From Rhizobiaceae bacterium (GTDB taxonomy: Bacteria > Pseudomonadota > Alphaproteobacteria > Rhizobiales > Rhizobiaceae), in NCBI GenBank assembly GCA_028279875.1, contig JANQMU010000083.1:1-64000 (forward strand): DNA of 64,000 nucleotides, written 5' to 3'. The stretch's first letter is position 1. Each line of letters opens with the position of its first letter. Made by a program: the position numbers and the translations under genes. The notes beneath the pieces are model-generated. The model was not told the DNA's origin, made no database searches, and saw only the letters and a list, made by a program, of their open reading frames with translations. This document shows, piece by piece, positions 1-7,882 of the stretch.

Positions 1-2572
1 CGCGCACCGCATGTTGCAGATAGGCCACCGAATCGGGCGACCAGACATGGTTTTCGCCGCGGATCCGGTAAAGATATTCGCCGCCGACCTCGAGCGAGGA
101 CTGCAGCACCGGATCGTCGCTGAAGGCGCGGCCGTGCCGCGCATGCGTCTCGCTGGCGATCTCGGCAAGGCCGATGCCCTCGATCGTCGTCGCAGTGCCG
201 GTGAAATACTTGTCGACAAAGGCCGTCGACAAGCCGACCGCATCGAATATCTGCGCCCCGCAATAGGACTGGTAGGTGGAAATGCCCATTTTGGACATGA
301 CCTTCAGCAACCCCTTGTCGATGGCCTTGATGTAGCGGTGGACCACTTCTTCAGAATCGACGGCGGCCGGAAACTCGCCCTTTTCATGCATCTCGGCCAG
401 CGTATCGAAAGCCAGATAGGGGTTGATCGCCTCTGCGCCATAGCCCGCCAGCACGGCGAAGTGATGCACCTCGCGCGGTTCGCCCGATTCCACCACCAGG
501 CCGACCGATGTCCGCAGGCCCTTGCGGATTAGGTGGTGATGCACGGCCGCCGTCGCCAGCAGCGGCGGGATCGAGATCCGGCTGGAGGACATCAGCCGGT
601 CCGACAGGATGATGATGTTATGGCCGCTCTCCACGGTCGCCTGGGCGCGCGAGCACAGCCGTTCCAGCGCCTCGGCCAGGTACTCGGCGCCGTGGTTCAC
701 GCGATAGGTGATGTCCAGCGTGTGGGTCTGGAACTGGTTATCGGAGATTTCGCCGATGACCCGGATCTTCTCCAGGTCCTCATTGGTCAGGATCGGCTGG
801 CGCACCTCCAGCCGCCGCCGCTCGGCCTGGCCCTCCAGATCGAACAGGTTGGGCCGCGGGCCGATAAAGGACACGAGACTCATCACCGATTCCTCGCGGA
901 TCGGATCGATCGGCGGGTTGGTCACCTGCGCGAAATTCTGCTTGAAATAGGTGTAGAGCAGCTTGGTCTTGTCCGACAGCGCCGAAATCGGCGTGTCCGT
1001 ACCCATCGAGCCCAGCGCTTCCTGGCCTGTAGTCGCCATCGGCGCCATCAAAAGCTTCAGATCCTCCTGGGAATAGCCGAAAGCCTGCTGCCGGTCGAGC
1101 AGCGACGCCGACGAGCGACGCGGGCGACGCGGCGGCTCCGCCGGCACGTCCTCCAGCACGATCTGGGTGCGCTCGAGCCATTCGCCATAGGGATTGGCAT
1201 TGGCCAGTTCCCGCTTGATCTGGGCATCGGAGACGATGGCGCCGGCGTCCATGTCGATCAGCAGCATCTTGCCGGGCTGCAGGCGCCATTTGCGCACGAT
1301 CGACTTTTCGTCCACCGGCAGCACGCCGGCCTCGGATGCCATGATCACCCGGTCGTCGTCGGTGACGATATAGCGGGCCGGGCGCAGCCCGTTGCGGTCG
1401 AGCGTCGCGCCGACCTGGCGTCCGTCCGTGAAGGCCACCGCGGCCGGACCGTCCCAGGGCTCCATCAGCGCCGCGTGATATTCGTAAAACGCCTTGCGGT
1501 CGTCATGCATCAGCTTGTTGCCGGCCCAGGCTTCCGGGATCAGCATCATCACGGCATGGGCCAGCGAATATCCGCCCTGGACGAGGAATTCCAGCGCGTT
1601 GTCAAAGCAGGCCGTGTCCGACTGGCCCTCATAGGAGATCGGCCACAGCTTGCTGATGTCGTCGCCGAACAGCGGCGAGGACACCGAAGCCTGGCGCGCG
1701 GCCATCCAGTTGACATTGCCGCGCAGCGTGTTGATCTCGCCATTATGGGCGACCATGCGATAGGGGTGAGCCAGCTTCCAGGACGGGAACGTGTTGGTCG
1801 AAAAGCGCTGATGCACCAGCGCCACCGCGGAAACGAAGCGCTCATCCGCCAGGTCACGGAAATAGGCCTTGACCTGATAGGCCAGGAACATGCCCTTGTA
1901 GACGATGGTGCGGCTCGACAGCGAAACGATGTAGAAGCCGTTGTCGCGGCCCTCGGTCTCATCGAAGATCCGGTTGGAGATCACCTTGCGCAGGATGAAC
2001 AGGCGGCGCTCGAACTCCTTCTCATCGGCGATCTGCGGATTGCGGCCGATGAACACCTGCCGGTGACAGGGTTCTGTGGCGGCGATGTCGGGCGCCTTCG
2101 ACAGCGAGGAATTGTCAACCGGCACGTCGCGATAGCCGAGCAGCGTCTGGCCTTCGGCTTCGACCACCTCACGGATGATGTCTTCGATATGGGCGCGCAG
2201 CTCCGCATCATGCGGCATGAACAGATAGCCGACCGCATAGTGCCCGACATCGGGCAGGTCAATCCCTTGGGCGGCCATGTCATCGCGATAGAGGCCGTCC
2301 GGAATCTGCACCAGCATGCCGGCGCCGTCGCCCATCAGCGGGTCGGCGCCGACGGCGCCGCGATGGGTCAGGTTCTCCAGCATGAACAGACCGTCGCGGA
2401 TGATCTGATGCGACTTCTGGCCCTTCATATGGGCGACAAAGCCCACACCACAGGCATCATGCTCGTTGCGCGGGTCATAGAGGCCCTGCCGTTCAGGAAA
2501 AGCGGCGGCGCGCTTTGCCGCCGGCGCATCGGTCGATGGCTGCACGGCGGTTTGCGGCGAATAATCCGTCAT
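1..2572 (-). CDS. gltB: Glutamate synthase (NADPH) large subunit, 5' part
   Basis: Large subunit of GOGAT, which transfers the glutamine amide nitrogen to 2-oxoglutarate in cytosolic ammonium assimilation with GltD. About 857 codons of the usual ~1,500-1,570 are visible; the gene runs off the left edge. The start at 2572 follows a strong AGGAGGAG Shine-Dalgarno. Residues 1-40 are a propeptide, and Cys41 in DACGVGF is the expected N-terminal nucleophile of the class II amidotransferase domain once the propeptide is removed. The phrases LTHRGAVGADP, HQRFSTNTFPSW and NGEINTLRGN are typical of this domain, and the central domain (SHNIIILSDR-like region) follows. The FMN and Fe-S part lies outside the window. 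Identification is firm from sequence pattern. Confidence 0.97.
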   Translation of the reverse strand, partial: MTDYSPQTAVQPSTDAPAAKRAAAFPERQGLYDPRNEHDACGVGFVAHMKGQKSHQIIRDGLFMLENLTHRGAVGADPLMGDGAGMLVQIPDGLYRDDMAAQGIDLPDVGHYAVGYLFMPHDAELRAHIEDIIREVVEAEGQTLLGYRDVPVDNSSLSKAPDIAATEPCHRQVFIGRNPQIADEKEFERRLFILRKVISNRIFDETEGRDNGFYIVSLSSRTIVYKGMFLAYQVKAYFRDLADERFVSAVALVHQRFSTNTFPSWKLAHPYRMVAHNGEINTLRGNVNWMAARQASVSSPLFGDDISKLWPISYEGQSDTACFDNALEFLVQGGYSLAHAVMMLIPEAWAGNKLMHDDRKAFYEYHAALMEPWDGPAAVAFTDGRQVGATLDRNGLRPARYIVTDDDRVIMASEAGVLPVDEKSIVRKWRLQPGKMLLIDMDAGAIVSDAQIKRELANANPYGEWLERTQIVLEDVPAEPPRRPRRSSASLLDRQQAFGYSQEDLKLLMAPMATTGQEALGSMGTDTPISALSDKTKLLYTYFKQNFAQVTNPPIDPIREESVMSLVSFIGPRPNLFDLEGQAERRRLEVRQPILTNEDLEKIRVIGEISDNQFQTHTLDITYRVNHGAEYLAEALERLCSRAQATVESGHNIIILSDRLMSSSRISIPPLLATAAVHHHLIRKGLRTSVGLVVESGEPREVHHFAVLAGYGAEAINPYLAFDTLAEMHEKGEFPAAVDSEEVVHRYIKAIDKGLLKVMSKMGISTYQSYCGAQIFDAVGLSTAFVDKYFTGTATTIEGIGLAEIASETHARHGRAFSDDPVLQSSLEVGGEYLYRIRGENHVWSPDSVAYLQHAVR

Positions 2573-2876
2573 CTCGTCTCCTCCTGTCCCTGCCCGTCAA
2601 ATCGCGGCACTTTCGGGGTGACCTGATCGTCCATGCCGGTTCTTCAGGTCCGGTATAGCTGCACGGCACGGCAAATTCGGGCGATCGGCCATTGTCGGTC
2701 CGCCCCTTTCTCGCGCTGCGAAAACCGGGAAAGACCATTGCGCATCGATCCGGCCCGCTCCTTCCGCGGAAGGAAGGGCCGGTATCGGCTTTGCGAGGGG
2801 CGCGGCACAAACCGCCTGCCCACCGCAGCGCCGTCGGGACGACGCTTCGGACTGCCGGTAGCGGCCGCCAGCCCTG

Positions 2877-2903
2877 AATTAGGACAGTATAGCTGTCCTA
2901 ATT
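2877..2903. promoter_or_regulatory. Perfect 11-bp inverted repeat, probable operator
   Basis: Arms AATTAGGACAG and CTGTCCTAATT are separated by TATAG, with no mismatch. No T-run follows, so it looks more like a protein-binding dyad than a terminator. It lies about 300 bp upstream of gltB and 190 bp upstream of the promoter at 3094, and no adjacent regulator gene obviously claims it. Confidence 0.55.
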
Positions 2904-3093
2904 TGCCCCTCTATGCCAGAAACGGGCGACCGGAGCAAGCCGGAAGCACCAAATTTCTCATCGCCGGTGCCGTTAAATTGCGGCCGACGGGCCTGCCGCG
3001 ACACAAAATTACACTGGAATGCCGGGTGGATGGGGAAAATTTCGGTCAGCAGGCGACCAGCGGATAGCCGGTGACCGTTTTGCCATAAATCGC

Positions 3094-3122
3094 TTGACAT
3101 GTAACTTGTAGATTACATATTT
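3094..3122 (+). promoter_or_regulatory. Promoter with overlapping dyad
   Basis: TTGACA at 3094-3099 is a consensus -35; a 17-bp spacer leads to ATATTT at 3117-3122 as a weak -10. A dyad, ATGTAA then 8 bp then TTACAT (3099-3118), fills the spacer, so a dimeric repressor could control the following SRPBCC/MAPEG/ArsR group; the ArsR gene at 4177 is the nearest candidate. The regulator assignment is inference. Confidence 0.5.
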
Positions 3123-3162
3123 ATCGCCACGACCAGCACATAACGATCCGTGGAGGGAAAAG

Positions 3163-3744
3163 ATGCTGAGAACCGCTTTCGTGACGGCCGGACTGTTCAT
3201 GCTGGGCGCCGTCGCCCAGGCCGCAACCCTGAACCAGACGATCCATTTCCCGGGCGCCAGCGCCGACGGGCTGTTCGAGCTCTATGCCACCAGCAAGGGC
3301 CACAAGGCCGTCACCGGCCTGCCAGCCAGCTACAAGACCCCCGCCGGCGCGCCCAGCAAGCGTGCCGAAATCGGCGGATCGCTCGATGCCTTCTGCTTCG
3401 AGTCCGACCAGTGCGCCCTCAAGGCGCGGATCCTCGACATGTCGAGCGGCAAGGGTGTGCACTCGATCACCATGGCCTGGTGGAATTTCGGCTGGGTCTC
3501 GGCCATCGATCCGGCCGACCTGACGGTGGAAGGCCGCGGCGCGCCCGATTCAACCCTCGTGCTGACCTTCCGCGACACGCTGCGCGGCGCCCAGATCGAG
3601 CTGGTGCACGTCAATGTGCCGGATTTCAAGGTGCGCATTCCCAATCCCGACAACACCGAAGAAATCGGCCCCTTGAGCACCATCGTCAACACCCACTGGA
3701 ACACGCTTTACTGGGACGGGTTCCGCCGCAGCCTCGCCCGATAA
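3163..3744 (+). CDS. Secreted SRPBCC (AHSA1-like) domain protein
   Basis: 193 residues. Residues 1-20 form a Sec signal peptide (hydrophobic core TAGLFMLGAVAQA, cleavage after AQA), so the product is probably periplasmic. The rest matches the START/AHSA1 ligand-binding fold: an opening strand with TIHFPGASADGLFELY, a central ITMAWWNFGW segment and a closing helix NTHWNTLYWDGFRRSL, the usual W-x5-F ending of this family. No catalytic residues are expected; such proteins bind hydrophobic ligands. It is the first gene after the promoter at 3094 and is followed 42 bp later by the MAPEG gene and then the ArsR/SRPBCC pair, so the group holds two SRPBCC proteins. The ligand is unknown. Confidence 0.7.
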   Translation: MLRTAFVTAGLFMLGAVAQAATLNQTIHFPGASADGLFELYATSKGHKAVTGLPASYKTPAGAPSKRAEIGGSLDAFCFESDQCALKARILDMSSGKGVHSITMAWWNFGWVSAIDPADLTVEGRGAPDSTLVLTFRDTLRGAQIELVHVNVPDFKVRIPNPDNTEEIGPLSTIVNTHWNTLYWDGFRRSLAR

Positions 3745-3786
3745 TTGGGCGCCCACATCGGCACAATACCAAGGAAAGGCACAGGA

Positions 3787-4173
3787 ATGCCCATTGAGAT
3801 CACCGGCATCTATGCCAGCCTGCTGGCCATCATCATGATCGTGCTCAGCACCCGCGTCAGCATCATGCGCGCCAAGACCGACATTCCGATTCTGCATGGC
3901 GAGAATATCGCGCTCGCCGAACGCATCCGCCGCCACGCCAATTTCACCGAAAACGTGCCCATGGCCCTCATCCTGATGGGGATCGTCGAAGCGTCCGGCG
4001 GCACGGCCGTGTGGCTGCATGCCATCGGCGCCACGCTTCTCATCGGTCGCATCATTCATCCCTTCGGGGTCAATGCCGACAACGCCAACCGGGCGGCCCG
4101 GGGCATCGGCGCGCTGCTGACGACCGCTTCGCTGATCATTTCCATTGCCTTCATCCTCATCCATGCGATCTAA
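3787..4173 (+). CDS. MAPEG family membrane protein
   Basis: 128 residues with four hydrophobic segments (about 8-27, 55-75, 78-95, 105-127). The loop ILHGENIALAERIRRHANFTENVP, with its RR and the ENVP element, is the signature of bacterial MAPEG proteins (membrane-associated proteins in eicosanoid and glutathione metabolism), which often have glutathione S-transferase-like or unknown activity. The start at 3787 is preceded by AGGAAAGG and gives the canonical N-terminus MPIEITG; a longer in-frame start at 3745 lacks support. It sits between the secreted SRPBCC gene and the ArsR gene, three bases before the latter, consistent with one operon. Confidence 0.85.
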   Translation: MPIEITGIYASLLAIIMIVLSTRVSIMRAKTDIPILHGENIALAERIRRHANFTENVPMALILMGIVEASGGTAVWLHAIGATLLIGRIIHPFGVNADNANRAARGIGALLTTASLIISIAFILIHAI

Positions 4174-4176
4174 TGC

Positions 4177-4554
4177 GTGCGATTCACGGAACCATGGGGA
4201 GCTGGGCCTGGTCGTTTGACCTATCGTCTGCACAACATCTATTCCGTCATCGCCGACGACCGGCGGCGGGCCCTGCTCGACTGCCTCGCCACCGGCGACA
4301 AGACGGCCGGCGAACTGGCCGGGGAATTCGACATATCCCGCCCGGCCATCGCCAAGCATCTGCGCATTCTCGAACAAAGCGGACTTGTCACCATCACCAA
4401 TGTCGGGCGCACCCGCGTCCACCGGCTGAACGCCGAGCCGCTGCGCGAAGTGCATGACTGGCTGCAGCGATACGGCCCGTTCTGGGACAGCCGCCTGCAG
4501 AACCTGAAACATGCCGTGGAAGCGGATGTGAAGGCGAGGAAACGGAACAACTGA
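4177..4554 (+). CDS. ArsR family transcriptional regulator
   Basis: 125 residues. Winged-helix DNA-binding domain at about residues 18-95: RRRALLDCLATGDKTAGELA, then the recognition helix ISRPAIAKHLRILEQSGLV and a wing TITNVGRTRVHRL. No CVC-type metal site is visible, so this belongs to the non-metal ArsR group that pairs with AHSA1/SRPBCC genes. Its stop overlaps the next start (TGATG), a sign of translational coupling. The first 13 codons look atypical; a TTG at 4216 (LTYRLHNIYSVIADD) would give the usual family N-terminus, so the start is uncertain. It may bind the dyad at 3099-3118. Confidence 0.85.
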   Translation: MRFTEPWGAGPGRLTYRLHNIYSVIADDRRRALLDCLATGDKTAGELAGEFDISRPAIAKHLRILEQSGLVTITNVGRTRVHRLNAEPLREVHDWLQRYGPFWDSRLQNLKHAVEADVKARKRNN

Positions 4555-4973
4555 TGGCGCATATTCACCGAAGCATCACGATCGTGGCGCTGATTGACGA
4601 TGTCTGGGCCTATCTGACCGAAAGCGACAAGATCGCCCAATGGCTGATGCCCAACACGTTCCAGGCACGGCAGGGCCACACATTCACCATGGACTGCCCG
4701 CCGGGCCTCGGCTCCGGCGCACCGGTTCAGTGCGAAATCAAGGAACTGCAGCCGCCGGCGGGCGGCCGCGCCCGGCTGGTCTACACCTGGGTCATCGACC
4801 AGCCCTTCACCGAAACGCTGCTCGAAATCGACCTCATCGAAATCGCCGACACCACCCGCTGCGACATCGTCCATTCCGGATGGGCCGAAGGCGAGAGCGA
4901 TCTGCGCACCCGGCACGATGAAGGCTGGGATTTTCTGTTGGGCACAAGGCTGCGGGGATTGCTGGAAAACTAG
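4554..4973 (+). CDS. SRPBCC (AHSA1-like) cytoplasmic protein
   Basis: 139 residues with no signal peptide. Opening IHRSITIVALIDDVWAYLTE, a central RLVYTWVIDQPFTETLLEIDL sheet and the closing helix HDEGWDFLLGTRLRGLLEN match the AHSA1/START-like family. It is coupled to the upstream ArsR gene by a one-base overlap; ArsR-AHSA1 pairs are a widespread arrangement in which the SRPBCC protein's ligand is generally unknown. Its 3' end overlaps the convergent DUF1697 gene by four bases. Confidence 0.8.
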   Translation: MAHIHRSITIVALIDDVWAYLTESDKIAQWLMPNTFQARQGHTFTMDCPPGLGSGAPVQCEIKELQPPAGGRARLVYTWVIDQPFTETLLEIDLIEIADTTRCDIVHSGWAEGESDLRTRHDEGWDFLLGTRLRGLLEN

Positions 4974-5515
4974 GCGCTCGTCTTTTCGACGAGTTTTCTC
5001 ACGGTGTTCCAGTTTCGGGCCGTCCCCGGTCGCCCGAGCAGTTTTTCGAGCCGTGCGGGCGTTACCTTGGAACGGCCAACACCATTCACATAGTCAATAT
5101 AGGCTTCCTTGCCGATGCATTTCATGGTCTCCGGGCCATCATATGTTGCGAGCGCCTCGACCTGTTCTCCCGTTGGCGAGGAACCCATGAAGAGAACGAG
5201 CACATGGTTTGGACGCAGTTTTGCCGCCTCTGCCATCGGGTTGGCGGCCAGAACGTCGCGCATCTCCTTTGGCCGGCGCAGGAACACGTCATTATCGAGC
5301 CCATAACTCGCGAGAATATCCGTCAGAAGCTCTTTCAGCTCCGACCTGTTTGCGTCAGAACTGAACAGCAGATTGCCCGTCGCCAATACCGTCTGAACGT
5401 TTTGCAGACCTGCGGCAGAGCACGAGTCCCGGAGTTGGGACATCGACATCACCTTGTGAGTTGCCGGTCCAATCGCGCGAATCAACCCGACCCAATTGTG
5501 TTCGACGGTGGCCAT
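4970..5515 (-). CDS. DUF1697 family protein
   Basis: 181 residues, the usual length of DUF1697. Family landmarks: WVGLIRAIGPATHKVMSM near the start, LRDSCSAAGLQNVQTVLATGNLLF, VFLRRPKEMRDVLAANP, and the ending RLEKLLGRPGTARNWNTVRKL, where the GTARNWNTV segment is the most conserved part. Function of the family is not established. It is convergent with the SRPBCC gene and stands alone; upstream is a 359-bp stretch without a recognised gene. Confidence 0.85.
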   Translation of the reverse strand: MATVEHNWVGLIRAIGPATHKVMSMSQLRDSCSAAGLQNVQTVLATGNLLFSSDANRSELKELLTDILASYGLDNDVFLRRPKEMRDVLAANPMAEAAKLRPNHVLVLFMGSSPTGEQVEALATYDGPETMKCIGKEAYIDYVNGVGRSKVTPARLEKLLGRPGTARNWNTVRKLVEKTSA

Positions 5516-5874
5516 GGCATGATCCTATTCGGTTTCTGCGCGCCTGCTAAGGGGTCTTGTTCCGGGCCTTCGCTGCGCGATTGTCGGAGCCACCGCGGCC
5601 GCAAAGAACCTGAACGTCCGGTGGTGCAGCCTGATGTCACGATTCAGATGGCCACCTGTTTCAGCAGCAAGCGGCCTTTGGCGGAACCAGTGCCTGGCGT
5701 CCATGAGCGCAACGGTTGAAATGGCCGAGTTACTTGCGTGGAAATGCGATGCAAGGGCAGGCAATGGCTCTGTTTTCGCAGATGGTGGCGAAAAGCCATA
5801 AGACAAGCCCGTCCCGGAGTTAACGACTGGTTTGGCGCAGCCAGTTTTTCAAAGAAACCGCTTTTTTAGCTATA
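5516..5874. other. 359-bp stretch without a recognised gene
   Basis: A 93-codon minus-strand frame (5525-5806) is open but has a compositionally odd, Arg-rich translation and no recognisable domain; I do not call it. AT content rises just before the antitoxin gene (5850-5875), where its promoter probably lies. Confidence 0.4.
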
Positions 5875-6171
5875 ATGAATGAAACAGCGAAACTCGGTAA
5901 ACCAGCTATGCCAGCCAAAACGGTCACGTCCACGGAGTTCCGCGCCCGTGCAAGTCGATATCTGGACGACGCGGCGAAAGCTCCGATTTACATCACCCGA
6001 CACAACCGCCCGTTACGTGTCCTCATCGACTACGAAGAATACAAGCGGCTCAAAAAATACGACACACGGGGATACGTTTCGCCCGCCGATCTCACCGAAG
6101 CCGAGCGCCGGGCGCTCGACAACGTTCGCGTCGACCCGCGATACGATCACCTCGACAGGCTTCTCGACTGA
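5875..6171 (+). CDS. Phd/YefM-type antitoxin
   Basis: 98 residues, or 87 if translation starts at the second Met (5908). The N-terminal TVTSTEFRARASRYLDDAAKAPIYITRHNRPLRVLI is the Phd/YefM DNA-binding fold: strand, helix, then the ITRHNRPLRVLID strand that precedes the EYKRL helix. The C-terminus (ERRALDNVRVDPRYDHLDRLLD) is the toxin-binding tail. The family neutralises a partner toxin and autorepresses its operon. The partner directly downstream is broken (6172-6273), so this antitoxin may be orphaned. AAAAAACCGC and TTTTTTAGC just upstream give an AT-rich promoter region. Confidence 0.8.
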   Translation: MNETAKLGKPAMPAKTVTSTEFRARASRYLDDAAKAPIYITRHNRPLRVLIDYEEYKRLKKYDTRGYVSPADLTEAERRALDNVRVDPRYDHLDRLLD

Positions 6172-6273
6172 GACGAGACAGGCCCCAAACCGCAAGCGGG
6201 ATTGGTGTTCCGGTACGGTTTCGTGTTCCGTGATGAACATGCGCGCGGCGTCGACCTGGTTTTGACGGGCTGA
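6172..6273 (+). pseudogene. N-terminal remnant of a PemK/MazF-like toxin
   Basis: The 33 codons immediately after the antitoxin stop, in the same frame, read DETGPKPQAGLVFRYGFVF then RDEHARGVDLVLTG and stop. The PxxGLVxRYxFxxRDEHARG pattern resembles the first third of PemK/MazF-like growth inhibitors that pair with Phd-like antitoxins. Those proteins continue with a DRPC-type catalytic segment, which is absent here. No ATG start is available. I read it as a truncated toxin; family assignment rests on a short match. Confidence 0.45.
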
Positions 6274-6311
6274 TCGTTCCGACTATGCACAATTTCGTGA
6301 AAAACGGATCT

Positions 6312-6341
6312 TTGACTTGATACCTACCTTCTGATAGGTAG
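6312..6341 (+). promoter_or_regulatory. Promoter with TetR-type operator for the cupin-SDR-oxidase-TetR operon
   Basis: TTGACT at 6312-6317 is a -35 candidate, with a weak TAGGTA at 6335-6340. A perfect dyad, CTACCT then 6 bp then AGGTAG, lies at 6324-6341. The layout (paired CC/GG-rich arms, short spacer, over the promoter) resembles the boxes bound by NemR-like TetR regulators. The TetR gene at the end of the operon (8943) is the likely ligand-responsive repressor; this link is inferred. Confidence 0.5.
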
Positions 6342-6507
6342 ATATGCTGTTTCTGAAAGCCTCTGACCACAGCGGAATATGTCGACAAAGTGCGTTCGAA
6401 GCCCGGGGTCCAGGCGGGCGGCGGATAGTCCATGGCCGATATCTCCGCCCTCGCCGGCATCGCCCGACGGGCTGATCCGCCAACAATACAGGAGAGGAGC
6501 GAGACCA

Positions 6508-7188
6508 ATGGAACTCAATGCCGATTTCTCGAAGCGGGTCGTTGTGCATTCCGAACGGGAACCGTGGCGCGCCTCTCCGATGCCGGGGGTCGAGCGCCGC
6601 ATGCTCGACCGGATCGGCGACGAGGTGGCCCGCGCCACCACAATCGTGCGCTATGCCCCGAAAAGCCAATTCTCGGCCCATGTCCATTCGGGCGGCGAGG
6701 AATTCATCGTGCTCGACGGCGTGTTTCAGGACGAACACGGGGATTTCCCGGCCGGCACCTATGTGCGCAACCCGCCGACATCGGCGCACACGCCCGGATC
6801 GGATGACGGCTGCACCATCTTCGTCAAGCTATGGCAGTTCGATGCCGATGACCGGACCCAGTTCCGCAAAACCATGGCGGACGGGCTTGACCCGGAAGTG
6901 GACGGCGTGCGCACCGCCGAGCTGCACCGCGATGACCGCGAACATGTGACCTATCGCGAGGTTGCGCCCGCAGCCACACTACAGGTCGATGCCGCGGGCG
7001 GTATCGAGCTTCTGGTGATTGACGGGTCGCTGACCGAAAACGGCGAGGAACTCGTCAGGGGATCGTGGCTGCGTCTGCCCGAGGGGGCGACACTCAGCGC
7101 GACAGCGGGCAGCGCCGGGGCAAAGGTGTGGATAAAGACCGGTCATCTGCCGTTTGCGCAGGCGCCGGCCGTCGGAAACGGGGCGTGA
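6508..7188 (+). CDS. Cupin domain protein (ChrR-like)
   Basis: 226 residues. The start at 6508 follows AGGAGAGGAG. The first half is a clear ChrR-type cupin: [36 protein letters not shown], with two His and a Glu in the HxH-x3/4-E metal-binding pattern, and [22 protein letters not shown] closing the barrel. The second half (about 130-226) repeats a weaker cupin-like fold with [28 protein letters not shown] but lacks the metal ligands. No zinc-binding anti-sigma N-terminus is present, so this is a free-standing cupin, not ChrR itself. First gene of a four-gene operon; substrate unknown. Confidence 0.75.
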   Translation: MELNADFSKRVVVHSEREPWRASPMPGVERRMLDRIGDEVARATTIVRYAPKSQFSAHVHSGGEEFIVLDGVFQDEHGDFPAGTYVRNPPTSAHTPGSDDGCTIFVKLWQFDADDRTQFRKTMADGLDPEVDGVRTAELHRDDREHVTYREVAPAATLQVDAAGGIELLVIDGSLTENGEELVRGSWLRLPEGATLSATAGSAGAKVWIKTGHLPFAQAPAVGNGA

Positions 7189-7192
7189 TCAG

Positions 7193-7882
7193 ATGGTGAC
7201 GCCTTCGAATCCGCGGCCGCTTGCCATCGTCGCCGGAGCCGGGCCGGGACTTGGCGCCACTCTCCTGGATGTCTTCGACGAGGCCGGATACCGCGCCATC
7301 GGCCTGCGGCGAAACACCGACGGGCAGAACCCGGCCATTGTGGCCTGCGATCTGACCGATGCCGAAGCGGTGCACACGGCGCTGATCCCCCTGTTCGAGC
7401 GCCACGGCCCGCCCCGGCTGGTCGTCCACAATGCCGCCCATCTGGTAATCCAGCCCTTCCTGGAGACGACCCGCGAGGAGTTCGAGACCTGCTGGCGGGC
7501 CATGGTGCAATCGGCCTTCACCCTTGCGCAGGTGGCCCTGCAGCCGATGGTGGATGGCGGTGGCGGCACCTTCATCATCAGCGGCGCAACGGCAAGCCTG
7601 CGCGGCGGCGCCCGGTTCAGTGCCTTCGCCTCCGCCAAATTCGCGCTGCGGGGCTTGGCCCAGTCGCTGGCGCGGGAGTTTCAGCCCTCCGGCGTTCATG
7701 TCGTGCACACTATCCTGGACGGCATTATCGACACGCCAGCAAGCCGGACCCTGCACACGCTCGACCCGGCCAGGATGATGCGCCCGGAGGACATTGCCGA
7801 GACCTATCTCGCGCTCGCCCGGCAGCCACGCTCCACCTGGACACACGAGATCGACTTGCGGCCAAGCCCGGAAGCGTTCTGA
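7193..7882 (+). CDS. SDR family oxidoreductase with Phe at the catalytic Tyr position
   Basis: 229 residues. Rossmann fold with an atypical dinucleotide motif AGAGPGLGATL at about 12-22, an NxA-like NAAH element, an active-site Ser region FIISGATAS and then FASAKFALRGLAQSLAREF. The last segment is where classical SDRs have YxxxK: here Tyr is Phe while Lys is kept. I recall a subfamily with FAxAKxALRALAQSMAREL where Phe is usual, so it may be a non-classical subgroup rather than a dead enzyme. Its stop overlaps the amine oxidase start (TGATG). Substrate unknown. Confidence 0.75.
   Translation: MVTPSNPRPLAIVAGAGPGLGATLLDVFDEAGYRAIGLRRNTDGQNPAIVACDLTDAEAVHTALIPLFERHGPPRLVVHNAAHLVIQPFLETTREEFETCWRAMVQSAFTLAQVALQPMVDGGGGTFIISGATASLRGGARFSAFASAKFALRGLAQSLAREFQPSGVHVVHTILDGIIDTPASRTLHTLDPARMMRPEDIAETYLALARQPRSTWTHEIDLRPSPEAF

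Larger units (their letters stand above)
2573..3162. other. 590-bp intergenic region between gltB and the secreted SRPBCC gene
   Basis: No convincing gene. Open frames crossing it on both strands have no recognisable domain and no good start signal. It holds the gltB leader with its Shine-Dalgarno, a strong palindrome at 2877-2903 and a promoter with an overlapping dyad at 3094-3122, both listed separately. Confidence 0.6.

Noticed and set aside
533..2626. A 697-codon plus-strand open frame opposite gltB
   Set aside because: Its translation is His/Gln/Arg/Asp-rich with no domain, and the minus strand in the same place encodes an unmistakable GltB. It is an antisense artefact of GC-rich codon use.
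5525..5806. A 93-codon minus-strand gene between DUF1697 and the antitoxin
   Set aside because: No recognisable family, Arg-rich C-terminus and no convincing RBS.
7193..7882. SDR as a catalytically dead protein because Tyr is replaced by Phe
   Set aside because: Lys is kept and I recall a subfamily with Phe at this place and the same ALRALAQSxAREL context, so loss of function cannot be claimed.
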